Positions 21,700 to 32,822 of a stretch of DNA of 64,000 bases are shown one piece after another; the stretch's first letter is position 1, and every line of letters begins with the position of its first letter. The notes beneath the pieces were generated by a model. That model searched no databases and was not told where the DNA came from. It saw only the letters and a program-made list of their open reading frames with translations. The DNA is taken from positions 1,468,593 through 1,532,592 of the forward strand of contig NW_022985448.1 of the NCBI RefSeq assembly GCF_010093595.1, given 5' to 3'. This DNA comes from Mytilinidion resinicola (Eukaryota > Ascomycota > Dothideomycetes > Mytilinidiales > Mytilinidiaceae). The position numbers were made by a program, and so were the translations under genes.

Positions 21700-23488
21700 G
21701 GCTTGACAGAGAGCGGTCCTCTGGGATATACGGGAGTTATAGTCGAGCGCTGAGTATAAAACGAACGGCGTTGGGATATGGTGAGGCGACAGGACACAAG
21801 CTGGTTGTACTACGTAGGCTGGCGGTCGATCAGAGACTGATCAATTACCTTAAGAGGCTACTGCAAGATATCCGATGGTCAGCATTTGAAACACAAGAGA
21901 TGCTATTGGCTCACCTTGAACGAGTAGCCAAGACAAGAACTTTTTCGAACTTAGCGACTCAGCGTATAGTCTGCCAGTAACGAGCACTTCGAACAATTGG
22001 TATGCTGGTTAAGGTCGTATTAAGAAGAGACGAGAACGGCTTTCTTGCTTTATTTTGGTCATTTATGGGGAAGGTTCCACCGAGTGCTCGTTCGTTGCCT
22101 TGCCTAAGTAGGAGAGACCAAGTGTTTTGAACCTTGACGTGGCCATCATCTGACCTATCAAGAAGATCATACCCCACGCCCCGCACCATTGCAGCAAGAC
22201 AAGTCCTCAGTAACGAATGAGACTTGTGAGTATGCAAGATAGCCTGCAAAGTGCCTACCTGGGCATAGTTGATGATACTGGCGATAGCCGGAGGTCAATG
22301 GGTGCGGGTGCTCCCGAGGTCCCGCCAGATCGAGAGCAGGACGGCAGTGATTATCAGATTATGGATCGTAGATCAGCTGCAGTTGACGTTTTTCTCTCTC
22401 TCTGAGATGGCTTGCGGCACAGTCGATAGCTTCATGTTCGGCACCTCTACGGGTGTTCTAATTTACTGTTCCACCTGTGTGAGTAGGAGAGATGTCCGGA
22501 GAGTCGCCGAATAGCATGTCGTACATATCCAAAGACTGGATAGCCAGTTTTTATTCGTGCATAGCTTTGAAGCTACAGAAAGCTTTGTCAATTAAACTGT
22601 GTGGCCTCGTCACAGCCCACGTCACTCGCAGGTAACTCAGTACGTAAGGATAAGGATCTTGGTCGGAGATCAACAGTAAGTCCGAGTCCCCGTAGGCTTG
22701 TCCGATATCATTACCATATCGGAGTGTAAGACATTCACCACAACTTCGTAAGGGTGGGATGTAAGTTGTCATGCTCCATTGCTGGGGAGGTAAAAGTGAA
22801 AAATAGCGGAGACGAGTGTTGTGTGGATACGATGGACGATATTTGGGCTCTCTTCGCCCTAAGTATTGATCCTGAAGTCGATTTGATTAGAGATACGTAG
22901 TCGGATGTACTCAGCCTTATCGGTGACGCGCCGAAAGCGTTGAAACAAAGTATGGGGCGAGAATCCAATCTAGTTTGTGAGAGCGAGATCGAGGGCATGC
23001 AACGAGAGATTATCCCTCTCCATGGCAAGTATCTGACGTGTGAGTGTGGGTTTAGCAGCTCCACACTTCGTGTTTAGCATGCTGTTTATTGTTAGCCAAG
23101 GCTTCAGGCATGGGTCCTGACAAAGGGATATATTGAAGTGCATTACTGACGAAAGCAGGAGGAAGAAGAAAAAGCGCGAAAGGGTCCAGAAATAGCAACA
23201 AAATGCATGTCGAATGCCGCTAATGAGTGTAAAGATCCACTAGATGACTTACTTTGTTGTGACAGCCTCACGAAGACCGTCTTTTCAGTGGACTAGACTA
23301 GTCAGAACCAGAGGTCATTGGAAATCCGGGGACGGCTCGGGAGGTGGCGCAAGTGGCAGTGCATTCCCCAATTGATCATCATCGTCCCTAGGTGTAACCT
23401 CGGCAAAGCGGATAATCCCGACCACACTCATGCTCCACCATATCAACATCACCTCAACATCCTCTATGATATCTGCTGTATATCTCTA
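21700..23488. other. Intergenic, no gene supported
   Basis: About 1.8 kb between the kinase start (minus strand) and the carrier start (plus strand), so both promoters lie here. All open frames are under about 110 codons and lack coding character. Confidence 0.45.
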
Positions 23489-24741
23489 ATGAGTCCACCA
23501 CCAGGAGCAAATGTATATATGCTTTCCTGCTTCTCATTTGACTAAGTCATAAGCTAATGCATCTTCCCACAGGACTCCAAAACGCCCCCAATAGTCTCCC
23601 TCCTCGCTGGGGGTGTGGCTGGCGGAATCGAAGCTGCGGCATCCGTTAGTATAATGTTATTCCAAATACCTGGGATTGGTTCTTATGGATTTCATAGTAT
23701 CCGTTCGAATTTGCGAAGACTCGAGTCCAGCTTCGTAGCCAGAAAGGTGTCCCCACACCTAAGAATCCATTCATTGTAGTTTCCCAAGTGTATCGCTCAG
23801 AGGGCCTCCGCGCCTTATATAAAGGATGTGGCGCATTAGTTGTGGTATGTACTTCCATCCTTTCATCGGCTCGGGAAGTCTCGTTTACTTTTAAGCTTCA
23901 ATCAACTGGCCCAACTGTTCTCTTTGAATCACGTGCTCACTTTTTATCTCAATCACATCTCTGGCTCTATATCTAGTACACCTTGCCCGCCCTCCTCCTT
24001 TCATTCAATACTATTCAACTGTTTCATTACGTCTGTCTCATACATTTCTATCATCTAACACATCATCCCAAGGGATCCATCGCCAAAGACGGCGTCCGCT
24101 TCCTCTTCTTTGACGCCATCAAAAACTCCTTCGCCGACCCCGTCACCGGCACTACCTCTCCCCTGCGTAATCTCCTCGGTGGCATGACCGCCGGCGTCGT
24201 CGCCTCCATCACCGCCGTCACCCCAACTGAGCGCATCAAAACCGCCCTCATCGACGACGCCCGCACGGAAAAGCGCTTCCGGGGCGGCTTTCACGCCACT
24301 AAGGTCATCTGGCAAGAAGGCGGCATCTTGGGCCTATACCGCGGTTTCGCAGGCACAACGCTCAAGCAAGCATCTGCCACCGCGTTCCGTATGGGTACGT
24401 ACAACATCCTCAAAGACTTCGAGACAGTTAGGGATATTCCGCAGAACACGGCGACGAACTTCGCAAACGGGAGTGTGGCGGGCGTGGTGACGACGTTGTG
24501 TACGCAGCCTTTTGATGTGATCAAGACGCGGAGCCAAAGCGCGCATGGGGCGAGCACGATGGAGGCGGTGAAGAGCGTGTGGTTGGATTATGGACTCAAG
24601 GGGTTCTGGAGGGGGACGACGATGAGGTTGGGGCGGACGGTGTTTAGTGGCGGGATTTTGTTTACGTCTTATGAGGCTGTGGCCGCGATTTTGAATCCGA
24701 TGTTTGCGGTGGTGAAGGAGAAGTTGCCGATAGATGGATAG
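23489..24741 (+). CDS. Mitochondrial tricarboxylate (citrate)-type carrier
   Basis: Four exons, 23489-23512, 23573-23644, 23698-23844 and 24073-24741, give 303 residues, the usual carrier length. Exon 1 is only 24 bp (MSPPPGAN). The three mitochondrial-carrier repeats are visible: GGVAGGIEAAASYPFEFAKT, AVTPTERIKTALIDD and TLCTQPFDVIKTRSQS, each with the P-x-[DE]-x-x-[KR] signature. The PTERIKT and YPFEFAKTR forms match the tricarboxylate/citrate carriers (yeast Ctp1 family). It should act in the inner mitochondrial membrane, exchanging citrate for malate or a related anion; the exact substrate is inferred. The third intron (228 bp) is long and pyrimidine-rich. Strong C-ending codon use is seen in exon 4. 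Confidence 0.88.
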
Positions 24742-24784
24742 ACGGATAGACGGATAGTTTTCGTTTTGGAGCTTGACTGCTAAG

Positions 24785-25752
24785 TCATGGTTTCCGGATG
24801 TTCAGGTACCAAGATATAACATATGCCCCTGGATAATATACCGTGAGGAGACAAGTAACCGTTGCGAATCCGAGTAATGTACCCCTATAGTGTCCGTTCA
24901 TCGTAGCAAACATCCAATGACCAACGCTCGTCGGCCGTGTCATTGGCTGCATGCGCATGCGTGTTCGAGAGGCAGTGTCAATGTTAGGTTGTCTGTAAAA
25001 CTCCGATTCCCACCGAGCGGCCTGATGGGGGTCCAAAACCGTCATGGCGAGAAAAAATCCGCCTCCAATCATGGCTACCAGGGTCCAGATCTCGAGATTT
25101 CCCGTAGCCACAATTTCGTGACAGCGCGTCATAAATTCTTTCTGGAGTCTTCTTACAATCCAGTAAGTAGCTTGTCCCGTGTAGAGTAGTGCCCTCTTCG
25201 TAAGCGACGGTATATTGCCATTAACAACATCGTCGTAACTTAGGCCTCTATAAGAATCGCATATCGTCGAGTTCATGAGATTCTCGAGCCCGTTAGTTTT
25301 CTCGTTGGAACTTCAGCTAACGTAGAACTTACAAGGCTCTCATCACGGCAGTCTTTCCAAGTTTGAATGCGGTCAGCCTTCTTCGCGAGGTCCGTTTGCG
25401 TCTTCGCGAGGGCAGTCTGCGTCGATCCGTACTCATCTTGCCTCTGGCTCCAGTAGATCATGAGGCCGAACGTAGGTATTCCAATTACTGCAAAGATTCC
25501 AGTAATGATTTCGCAAGTGGAGAGGCCTTTCAACCACGCAATTGGAGACTTTCTCCCACTGGGTGTGGTACTAACGTTCGAGGCTGGAACGGTCGCATTG
25601 GCGGCCTGGTTACCCTGAAAACCAGTGTTCTGAGTTTGACTTCCCGCAGAGGTATTGACCTGAGTCTGGCTGCTCTGAGTGGCGCCCGTACTGCTGCCGA
25701 TTTGTCCTCCACCTTGGGCGTTGTTGGGTAGAGTCTGCAGTGGTACTGACAT
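24785..25752 (-). CDS. Three-helix membrane protein, unknown function
   Basis: Two exons, 25752-25333 and 25282-24785, with a 50 bp intron (branch CTAAC), give 305 residues. The N-terminus is Gln/Ser/Thr/Asn-rich and low complexity (about residues 1-60). Hydrophobic segments are IITGIFAVIGIPTFGLMIYW, LEIWTLVAMIGGGFFLAMTV and LLGFATVTCLLTVYYPGAYV. Between the first two is a charged helical region (QTALAKTQTDLAKKADRIQ). It converges on the carrier gene with only 43 bp between stop codons, so the 3' ends probably overlap. I do not recognise the family; many ascomycetes carry orphan membrane proteins of this general build. Confidence 0.7.
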
Positions 25753-26605
25753 CTTCTGCCGACGCGCAAGCCTCAACCGCTAACCAAAAAAATGGAAGAA
25801 TTGAAGGGGTGCGAAATCTTTGCAGTACGTCGAGGGAATGTTGCGATATAATATGCCCGCCTTTCACAATTTAAGCGCCGCACGGACGGCGCCCTGCAGG
25901 AATATCCAAAAATAGGTAACGAGCCACACTTTCGCCAAGTGGGGAGCCAAGTGATTAGCCAAGAGGCAAGGCTGAGACTTCGCGGTTGCTCCGTTTCGTG
26001 AAATGGGGCCAAAACGAGATGAGTGCTGCAAGGCTGAGAAATGGGTTGTGAGATTGGACGACGATGCAGCGGTGTGCAGACCAAGGCCGTCCATGGCGAT
26101 CCTGCAACCTCCCGAAGGACGGAATGCTTTCAAGGGCTGCTATGCCGAATATCTGAAGGTACTGGAATTGGTGTTGAAGCAGTGCTGAGTACATGCATCT
26201 TAAGGTGTCCGTCCCTTTGACCTATTGGTAATCACGTGGACTTAAAGTGATTAATTAGGCACTCATCTCGAGTTGTGGTCCTATGACCCTTGAATTCCAT
26301 TCTTTTGAAAAAAAGTTCGACAAAATGCCTTCCCTATGCCAGACTCAGATCTAGGAACATTTTCCAGAACAGTTATCGCCTATCCCGTAGGACCAGCTTC
26401 AATGCCTCAGAAGGCTGCCAAAATACTGCCACCGCTAAATACCATCAAACTACAAAATGCTAAGAAGGACCGTTGCCCCTAAATATAATATCACATACCA
26501 GCAATCGCTCCATGCAATGCATCCTTAGCCTAGCTTACCATGCAACCCATGCTCCCGAAAACTTTTCCACATTCCGCTCCCCTTAGTCCATGAGCCCTTC
26601 GCAGT
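25753..26605. other. Intergenic, no gene supported
   Basis: Promoter side of the membrane-protein gene and 3' side of the dioxygenase gene. Short open frames in 25770-26190 on both strands overlap each other and look random. Confidence 0.45.
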
Positions 26606-28215
26606 CTATTTCACTGCCTCCCTCGTAACCCCATCGGACACCCACTTCCCCTCGAATTTCTCCTGCAGCACCCTCAAGCGACTGAAGAAGACGTCGTCGT
26701 CCACATATGCCCCCTTGAGCCAGCGCTCCCCTTCATCGGCATCAAACGCACGCCGAGCATGGACGACACGCCTGTTGTCGAAGACGACGCATTCGCCCTC
26801 TTTTAGCCGATACTCGAGCATGTTTTCTTCGCTGCTCAGTGCCTTCTCAAACGCCTTGCTGGCCGAGAGGTAATTGCTTAGTGCGGACTGGTTCTCGCCG
26901 CCGATGCGGGCCTCAAAGGGGCCCTGGAAGGGAGGGGACCAGTTGACGCGACGTATGGCGAGGTTGGTGGGCTCCGAGTACTTCGGGTACGGGAAGAGCT
27001 CGATAGTAGGCCGGGTGTAGTGGTAGTGCTGAGAGTCGTTGTGATAGTGGTAGGTCACTGGGAAGGTGCACAAGGTGCGGAAGTGGAAGGCGGATGAGGT
27101 GTGGATCTCAGCCGCAGCGTAGAAAGTATCGGCGAAGAGAGAGGAGCCACCTGGGGATTGTGCTCGAAGAGAGTGCAGGAACTGGAGGTGCGGTGGATTC
27201 GCGGTGTAGCTAATTCGACGTTAGTCAAGAAATAGCTCGATTTAAGAGTTTTATATACAGTTTGTAGGTGACCTAGGCTGATATAGAGAGGAACCTCATA
27301 GGGCGATTGGGAAAAACAGTGTGTGACAGTGAGAGAGAATGGGAAGAAGATTTGAACATGCTTGATGATAGAAGATAGTCGGGTAACTTACAGTAGATCC
27401 ATATGCAGACCTAAGAACTGACTGGTGTACGCAATGTTCTTAGCATTAGGGATGGACTTCACATCCCATGTCCGGCCATAGAAGGAATCTTTCAGGGTTC
27501 CAATCCGCTCAGCAATATCCTCAACCGACTTCTCCGAGTCTGGCACCCCTTTGAAGAACAGTAGTCCATACTTGTTCAGATGAACGAGGGCCTCGAATAA
27601 GGTGTGGTCGTTGGCCATGTAGTCGTCATAGTCCAGCCATTTATTGTTCTTGGTCATGATCTCTTTATTCCATACGACTCGCTCATCGCTCCGCACACCT
27701 CCTCGAAGCTCCACTTCCGTAGTAAGAGCCCGCTTCAGCCAATTGATGGAATGCTTGGTCCGGTGCTCAGAAGAATATCCAGGAACGTCGCTCTGCCAGG
27801 CAACCTCCACCATCCAGCCATGTTCTTTGTCGACAATGGTCTGGCATACACCCTCGATGTTCTCTGGGATATCGCACGTCTGGAAGAGCTTCTGCTTGTT
27901 GGAGGGATCTACGCATTCGGGGCACGTGCAGCTGTCTCTAAGGAAGATGCTGTCGAAGATCTTGGGCTCGCCGTCAATGCTCACAGCCAGGTTCTTCGAC
28001 GACTTGCCATCGAACTGGCCTGCGTTAGATGCATCGTGAACGAGGTGTTCCTGAGGTGTTGTTGCTTCCTGGGCGGGGCTGGTGGAGTTCTTCCAGAACT
28101 GGCGGGCGGGCACAACATTCCTCGCAGAGAGTCCAGGACGGTACTTGCGCGATCCAGCGCGAGCAATGGCCGTCAGCGGACGCAGACCGGCGCGGGTGAG
28201 GAGGTTTATGGACAT
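26606..28215 (-). CDS. Gamma-butyrobetaine dioxygenase (carnitine biosynthesis)
   Basis: Two exons, 28215-27392 and 27209-26606, with a 182 bp intron, give 475 residues. Residues 1-50 look like a mitochondrial presequence (Arg/Ser/Ala-rich, no acids). The DUF971-type zinc module shows FLRDSCTCPECVDPSNKQK. The TauD/TfdA catalytic domain has the iron triad in GLHMDLLYTANPP (His-x-Asp, split by the intron just after it) and RVVHARRAFD (distal His), with 2-oxoglutarate-binding arginines nearby. The enzyme hydroxylates gamma-butyrobetaine to L-carnitine using oxygen and 2-oxoglutarate. Trimethyllysine dioxygenase is the close alternative; the zinc-module wording favours butyrobetaine dioxygenase. 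It is transcribed divergently from the adjacent thiamine-pyrophosphate carrier. Confidence 0.85.
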
Positions 28216-28409
28216 GGCTTCGGTGTTGGGGGGCCGACGATCCTTTTTGCGGGGGAGGCGTGCACTTGTACCTCAGCAGAGAATTGGTCCGAGGATAAGA
28301 TGAAGAGCTGGTCCGCTGTCCCGACGCAAACAACACGAACTCCACTACATCAGCCGATCCCTCCTGTGCCCTTAGTACGCGTCGCTTGCTGGGCGAAGGA
28401 GCTGGGTGT
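28216..28409. promoter_or_regulatory. Divergent promoter between dioxygenase and TPC1 genes
   Basis: Only 194 bp separate the two start codons, so the genes probably share control elements. No clear TATA box; the region is GC-rich near the dioxygenase start. Confidence 0.6.
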
Positions 28410-29505
28410 ATGTCGGGCGGTGTGGCACAGCTCAAAGATGAGGTAACGACAACCTGCTGGCGGAGGTGATGGCACGAGACGAACAGCTGATCCAACTTGC
28501 TTGTTCCAGGGCTCCTCAAAGCAGGTCATCGTTGCGGGGTCTGTCGCAGGCCTGGTGTCTCGGTGAGAGCCTCAGCATGGCTTGTGGGATTCCCATATGC
28601 TAATTACATTCACGCGTTCAAGGTTCTGTATAGCACCTCTCGACGTCATCAAGATCCGCCTGCAACTCCAAATCCACTCCCTCTCCGATCCGACGAGCAT
28701 ACGTGGCATCGATGGACCTGTCTACAAGGGGACGCTGGGCACGCTCAAGCAGATACTGCGCGAGGAGGGTCTCACCGGGCTATGGAAGGGGAATATCCCG
28801 GCAGAGGCCATGTATCTCATGTACGGAGCCATCCAATTCTCCGCCTACACGCACGCCTCCCATGCCTTGAACGACCTACCCTCGCCGTACAAACTCCCCG
28901 ACTCCGCCAACTCGTTCATTTCGGGTGCGCTGGCTGGAGCTTGCGCGACGACTACCACCTATCCACTAGACCTCCTTCGGACCCGATTTGCAGCCCAGGG
29001 GAAAGATCGAGTCTACTTTTCAATCCTGTCATCGGTCCGCCAGATCGCAACTACTGAAGGCCTTCCAGGATTCTTCCGAGGGTTGGGGGCAGGTGTGAGC
29101 CAGATTGTGCCGTACATGGGCCTGTTCTTTGCTGGATACGAGGCTCTCAAACCGGTACTTTCGAAAGACGTTGTGCCGCTACCATTCGGGAGTTCAGACG
29201 CAGTCTCCGGTGTCGTTGCTAGTGTGCTTGCAAAAACTGCGGTGTACCCACTGGATACTACGAGGAAGCGATTACAAGTGCAAGGGCCCACGCGATCACA
29301 ATACGTACACCGTAACATACCTCTCTACAAGGGCGTCATTTCGACGGTTGGTCGTATCTGGAAGAATGAGGGGCGGAGAGGCATGTATCGAGGCCTTACT
29401 GTGAGTCTGATGAAGGCAGCTCCCGCCAGCGCTGTAACAATGTGGACATACGAGAGGACTATGGGCGTTCTGACTTCGATGGATGAGAAGCTAAAGGAAG
29501 TATGA
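28410..29505 (+). CDS. TPC1: Mitochondrial thiamine pyrophosphate carrier
   Basis: Three exons, 28410-28442, 28510-28562 and 28623-29505, give 322 residues, the normal length. The first two exons are tiny (33 and 53 bp) and encode [20 protein letters not shown] and the start of helix 1. Carrier signatures are [27 protein letters not shown] and [14 protein letters not shown], one per repeat. [19 protein letters not shown] with a following LSDP is characteristic of the Tpc1 family, which imports thiamine pyrophosphate into the matrix for pyruvate and 2-oxoglutarate dehydrogenases. Splice joins are phase-consistent, and CG|G regenerates the arginine before the FCIAPLD motif. Confidence 0.92.
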
Positions 29506-29833
29506 TATGGGTCACAATAGGCATTAGCGGCGTAGTACAATAGCGGGATACTCTGGAGTAGGCGAACTTGGTGCTTGGGTGTCTGTCCGACGTCAAACTT
29601 CAACGGATAGACTTAGAATTAGTAGCCTCCAGGATTAGCGAGGAACATGTATAATGCAATGATACTCTAATATATTTTATAGAAGTTCGAATGCCATGAC
29701 GTGAAGATAAGCTACTCGTCCCCGCAGTGGAGTGATGGTGGTGCCAGAGATCGGCGAACTAAACCACGAAAATTTCGAGCTCGAAACTCCACCAAGAATC
29801 TTTCACAACGAAAGTTACGTTCTCTCCTCAAAG
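29506..29833. other. Spacer between TPC1 and the prolyl hydroxylase gene
   Basis: 328 bp, AT-rich around 29650-29690 (ATATATTTTATAG). An in-frame ATG at 29735 could extend the next protein N-terminally by 33 residues, but the extension lacks conserved character. Confidence 0.5.
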
Positions 29834-31895
29834 ATGAAGCGCAAGAACGATACACCAGCCAATGGCGCCTCCAAAAAGCGCGCCATTTCCGACTCAGAAG
29901 CAGAAAAGAACTTTCGCGCCGGCCTTTTTGATAGCAAAGTGCTTGACGACTACACTCAGCAATACGCAAAATCATCACCGTAAGACCTCAATTCCCCACT
30001 CTAGTACAATTGATTGTTTCTAACCATCCTACAGCTACAAACATGCCGTAATCCACAACCTGATCTCCTCACCCCTCCTCCGCGCTGTCCGCACCGAAAT
30101 CCGCGAGCACATCTCCTTCACGCCCAAGGAAACCGACATCTACAAAATCCACCAGTCCGGCGACCTCGCAAACCTCGACGGTCTCGACGATGCTGCTCTG
30201 CGTAGGCTTCCATCGCTTCTCACGCTCCGCGATGCCCTCTACTCGGCTGCGTTTCGGAGATATATCGCGAGTGTTGCGGGATCGGGGCCGCTGAGCGGAG
30301 TCAAGACGGATATGGCTGTGGTATGTTCGTCTGGACTCGTCTTGGAGAATTGAAGCTGATCCAACGTACAGAATGTGTATACGCCGGGATGTCACCTCCT
30401 CTGCCACGACGACGTTATTGGGAGTCGGCGCGTAAGCTGGATTCTATACCTGTTGGACCCGGATCGGGACTGGAAGCCGGAATGGGGTGGGGCTTTGCGT
30501 CTGTATCCCACAGAGGTGCTCAAGAATCAGGACGGTGACGAGGTGAAGATTCCACAACCGGACTTCTCTGTGTCGATCCCGCCGGCGTGGAACCAATTGT
30601 CCTTCTTCACGGTACAGCCTGGGGAGAGCTTTCACGATGTTGAGGAGGTCTACCGGCGCAGCAAAGATGAGTCAGAAGAGGAAGATGGAGGTCGAGTGCG
30701 GATGGCGATCAGTGGCTGGTTCCACATACCCCAAGAAGGCGAGGAGGGATACGAAGAGGGTCTTGAAGAGAAGCTAGCTGAGAAGAGTTCACTCGCTCAA
30801 TTGCAAAGAGGGAAAGCAGACGCTTTCGACCGACCTCAACCACAATGGGTCGAATTTGAGGACAATTCTGAGGACAACGAGGAGGAAGAGGAGCTCTCGA
30901 CCGCAGAGATCGAATTCCTTCTAAACTACCTAAACCCAAATTACCTCACCCCCGACACCGTCGACGAGCTCCAGGCGATGTTCGCAGACGAATCATCCCT
31001 CCAACTCTCCACCTTCCTCTCCAACAAGTTCTCCGCTCGTCTACAAACATGGATTGAGTCCAAAGACCACGAGGAGTACCCAAGCCTCCCCGCCCACCCT
31101 TCAGCTCTAAAAGGAGACTCCACAGGCGTCGCATGCCCGCCACATAAACACCGCTTCCTATACCGCCAACCTGTCCTCCCACTCCCCACACCAACCCCTG
31201 ACCTGGAGCTCAGCCCATACGACGAACTCGTCGACGTCCTCTTCCCCCACCCCTCATTCCGCAAATGGCTCGCCCTCGCCACCGGTCTCACCCTCACAAA
31301 ATCCAACATTCTCGCCCGCCGCTTTCGCCGCGGCGTCGACTACTCCCTCGCCACCGCCTATGAGGAGGAGGAACCGCAGCTCGAGATTTGTCTCGGTATA
31401 ACGCCGTCAAGCGGATGGGCGCCTGAGGAAGCCGAAGAAGACGACGCCACCGCCGGCGCCGAGGAGAAAAACGGTTCCAGCAGCAACGGCAAGGCAAAAT
31501 CGATAGCGAAAGAGCTAGTACCTCCGGCCCCAGCAACAGAGGAGCCCGAAGTCGGGGGTTACGAGATGTACATGGCCGGCGATGACGATGAGGCCTCTGC
31601 CCCTGCTGCCTCGAACGCTGAGTCGTCAACACATACAGGAGCTGGGCAGCGGAGAAAGACGAAAGCAGATCCGGCGGTATATCGCAGCGCGGCGGATGAT
31701 GAGGATGATGGGGTGTTGTTTTCTATGCCGGCGAGTTGGAACGCCTTAAGTGTGGTTCTGAGGGACCAGGGTGTGCTGAGGTTCGTGAAGTATGTGAGTA
31801 AGGCGGCGAAGGGGGATCGGTGGGATGTTTGTGCGGAGTTTGGGGTGGAGTTTGGGGAGGAGGGGAGTGATGAGGAGGAAGGGGATGAGGAGTAA
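29834..31895 (+). CDS. TPA1: Tpa1/Ofd1-type prolyl dihydroxylase
   Basis: Three exons, 29834-29979, 30035-30320 and 30372-31895, give 651 residues. The start chosen is MKRKNDTPANGASKKR, a basic N-terminus usual for the family. The catalytic domain shows NVYTPGCHLLCHDDVIG (His-x-Asp, iron ligands) and a distal histidine in RMAISGWFHIP. The C-terminal degradation domain follows, including LSTAEIEFLLNYLNPNYL and SFLSNKFSARLQTWIE-like sequence, with Glu/Asp-rich insertions near residues 430-580 and an acidic tail. Yeast Tpa1 and fission-yeast Ofd1 hydroxylate ribosomal protein uS12 and control Sre1 stability and translation termination; the same role is inferred here. The acidic insert (EEAEEDDATAGAEEKNG) is long but typical of disordered fungal inserts. 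Confidence 0.9.
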
Positions 31896-32365
31896 GTCGG
31901 GAAAAGGGAGAAGGGTTAGATGGAAGGCGAGGATAATCTAGAGGAGGACAAGGTCTGGATGAGAGATCCGAGATTCTGTGGCTTGGTAGGGACTGAAGTT
32001 GGGTATCAGGTAACCTTCCTTAAGCAACTATCAGCTCACACGTCTTTCCCGCCTTACCCGTGTTTTCTCACCCGCATTGGTGTATAAATCTCCTGCATCG
32101 ACCGCCGAAATTAGCGTCTTTGTTCAATGACACCCTTTGCGGGAGACATCAATGAGTCTCCCAAACATGGACATGTCTGGTGGCGGTGGTGATGGTGGAG
32201 GGCGAAACACGTGCCGAGCCGGTGACGGCCGTTTGTTATTCGGCATGCCGAAATTCAGGGTCCGTCCCTCAAGAACTCAGTCTTTGTATACCTTTTATTT
32301 TTTGAACCCCTTCGGTAAACTAACGTGTATTAAGGAGACAGAAGTACGCCGCTCAGCACTGAACG
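31896..32365 (+). other. Spacer with second TATA/Gly-rich relic
   Basis: GTATAAATCTCCTGCATCG at about 32083 precedes two ATGs. One opens MSLPNMDMSGGGGDGGG at 32152 (frame to about 32370). The arrangement matches the relic at 7319-7490. A Met/Gly-rich start of this type occurs in fungal Ctr copper transporters, but no CxxC or membrane helices follow. It is probably a dead copy. Confidence 0.3.
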
Positions 32366-32545
32366 GGTGAACGTGATCTGGCAGCTACACGTCATTTGAT
32401 AGGTGAACGTTGTTTGGGAGGTGAACGTTGTTTGGGAGGTGAACGTTGTTTGGGAGGTGAACGTTGTTTGGGAGGTGAACGGGATTTTACAGGTGAACGT
32501 GATTTAGCAGGTAAATGTGACTTAGCAGGTAAACGTAACTCGACT
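32366..32545. repeat. 18 bp minisatellite, ten units
   Basis: Units start at 32366 and repeat every 18 bp. Four consecutive units from 32402 are identical (GGTGAACGTTGTTTGGGA). Outer units have diverged, e.g. GGTGAACGTGATTTAGCA at 32492 and GGTAAATGTGACTTAGCA at 32510. The central identity shows recent expansion by slippage or unequal exchange. In translation it gives a six-residue repeat on either strand, but no gene contains it. Confidence 0.9.
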
Positions 32546-32584
32546 CAATCCACCTACCTAGGTATATATTTCCAAAAATTCGGC

Positions 32585-32822
32585 GCCTCCTCCATAGCGC
32601 CATCGGTGCCCGTCCGGCAGGCCGGGGGGCACCACGTAAGTCGCCCCGATGGCTGGGTTGGAATCCAGCCTCTGGTGTAACACGACCTTCCACACGACAA
32701 GGATGTAGTGCAGGGCTCGGCCCGACGAACCTTTTGCTCCTTGGGAACTCTTTTTTGGGACCCGTCGGCAAGGGCTGAGCTCGAGCCGCGATGAGGAAGA
32801 ACCTTTTTTCCCCCTTTTTTTG
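32585..32822 (+). other. tRNA-like Pol III module with poly-T tail, possible SINE remnant
   Basis: TAGCGCCATCGG near 32594 resembles a Pol III A box. GGTTGGAATCC, about 65 bp later, resembles a B box (GGTTCGANTCC) and lies in a perfect 6 bp hairpin (GGCTGG ... CCAGCC) like a tRNA T-arm. A GC-rich body follows and ends in CCTTTTTTCCCCCTTTTTTT at about 32802-32821, a Pol III-type terminator. I cannot fold it into a complete tRNA and see no anticodon arm, so a tRNA-derived SINE or decayed tRNA is only a hypothesis. Confidence 0.3.

Noticed and set aside
27604..28446. 280-codon plus-strand frame
   Set aside because: Antisense to the dioxygenase, whose catalytic motifs clearly define the coding strand.
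32585..32700. A functional tRNA gene
   Set aside because: B-box-like hairpin is present but no 7 bp acceptor stem or anticodon arm could be drawn, so it is reported only as a tRNA-like module.
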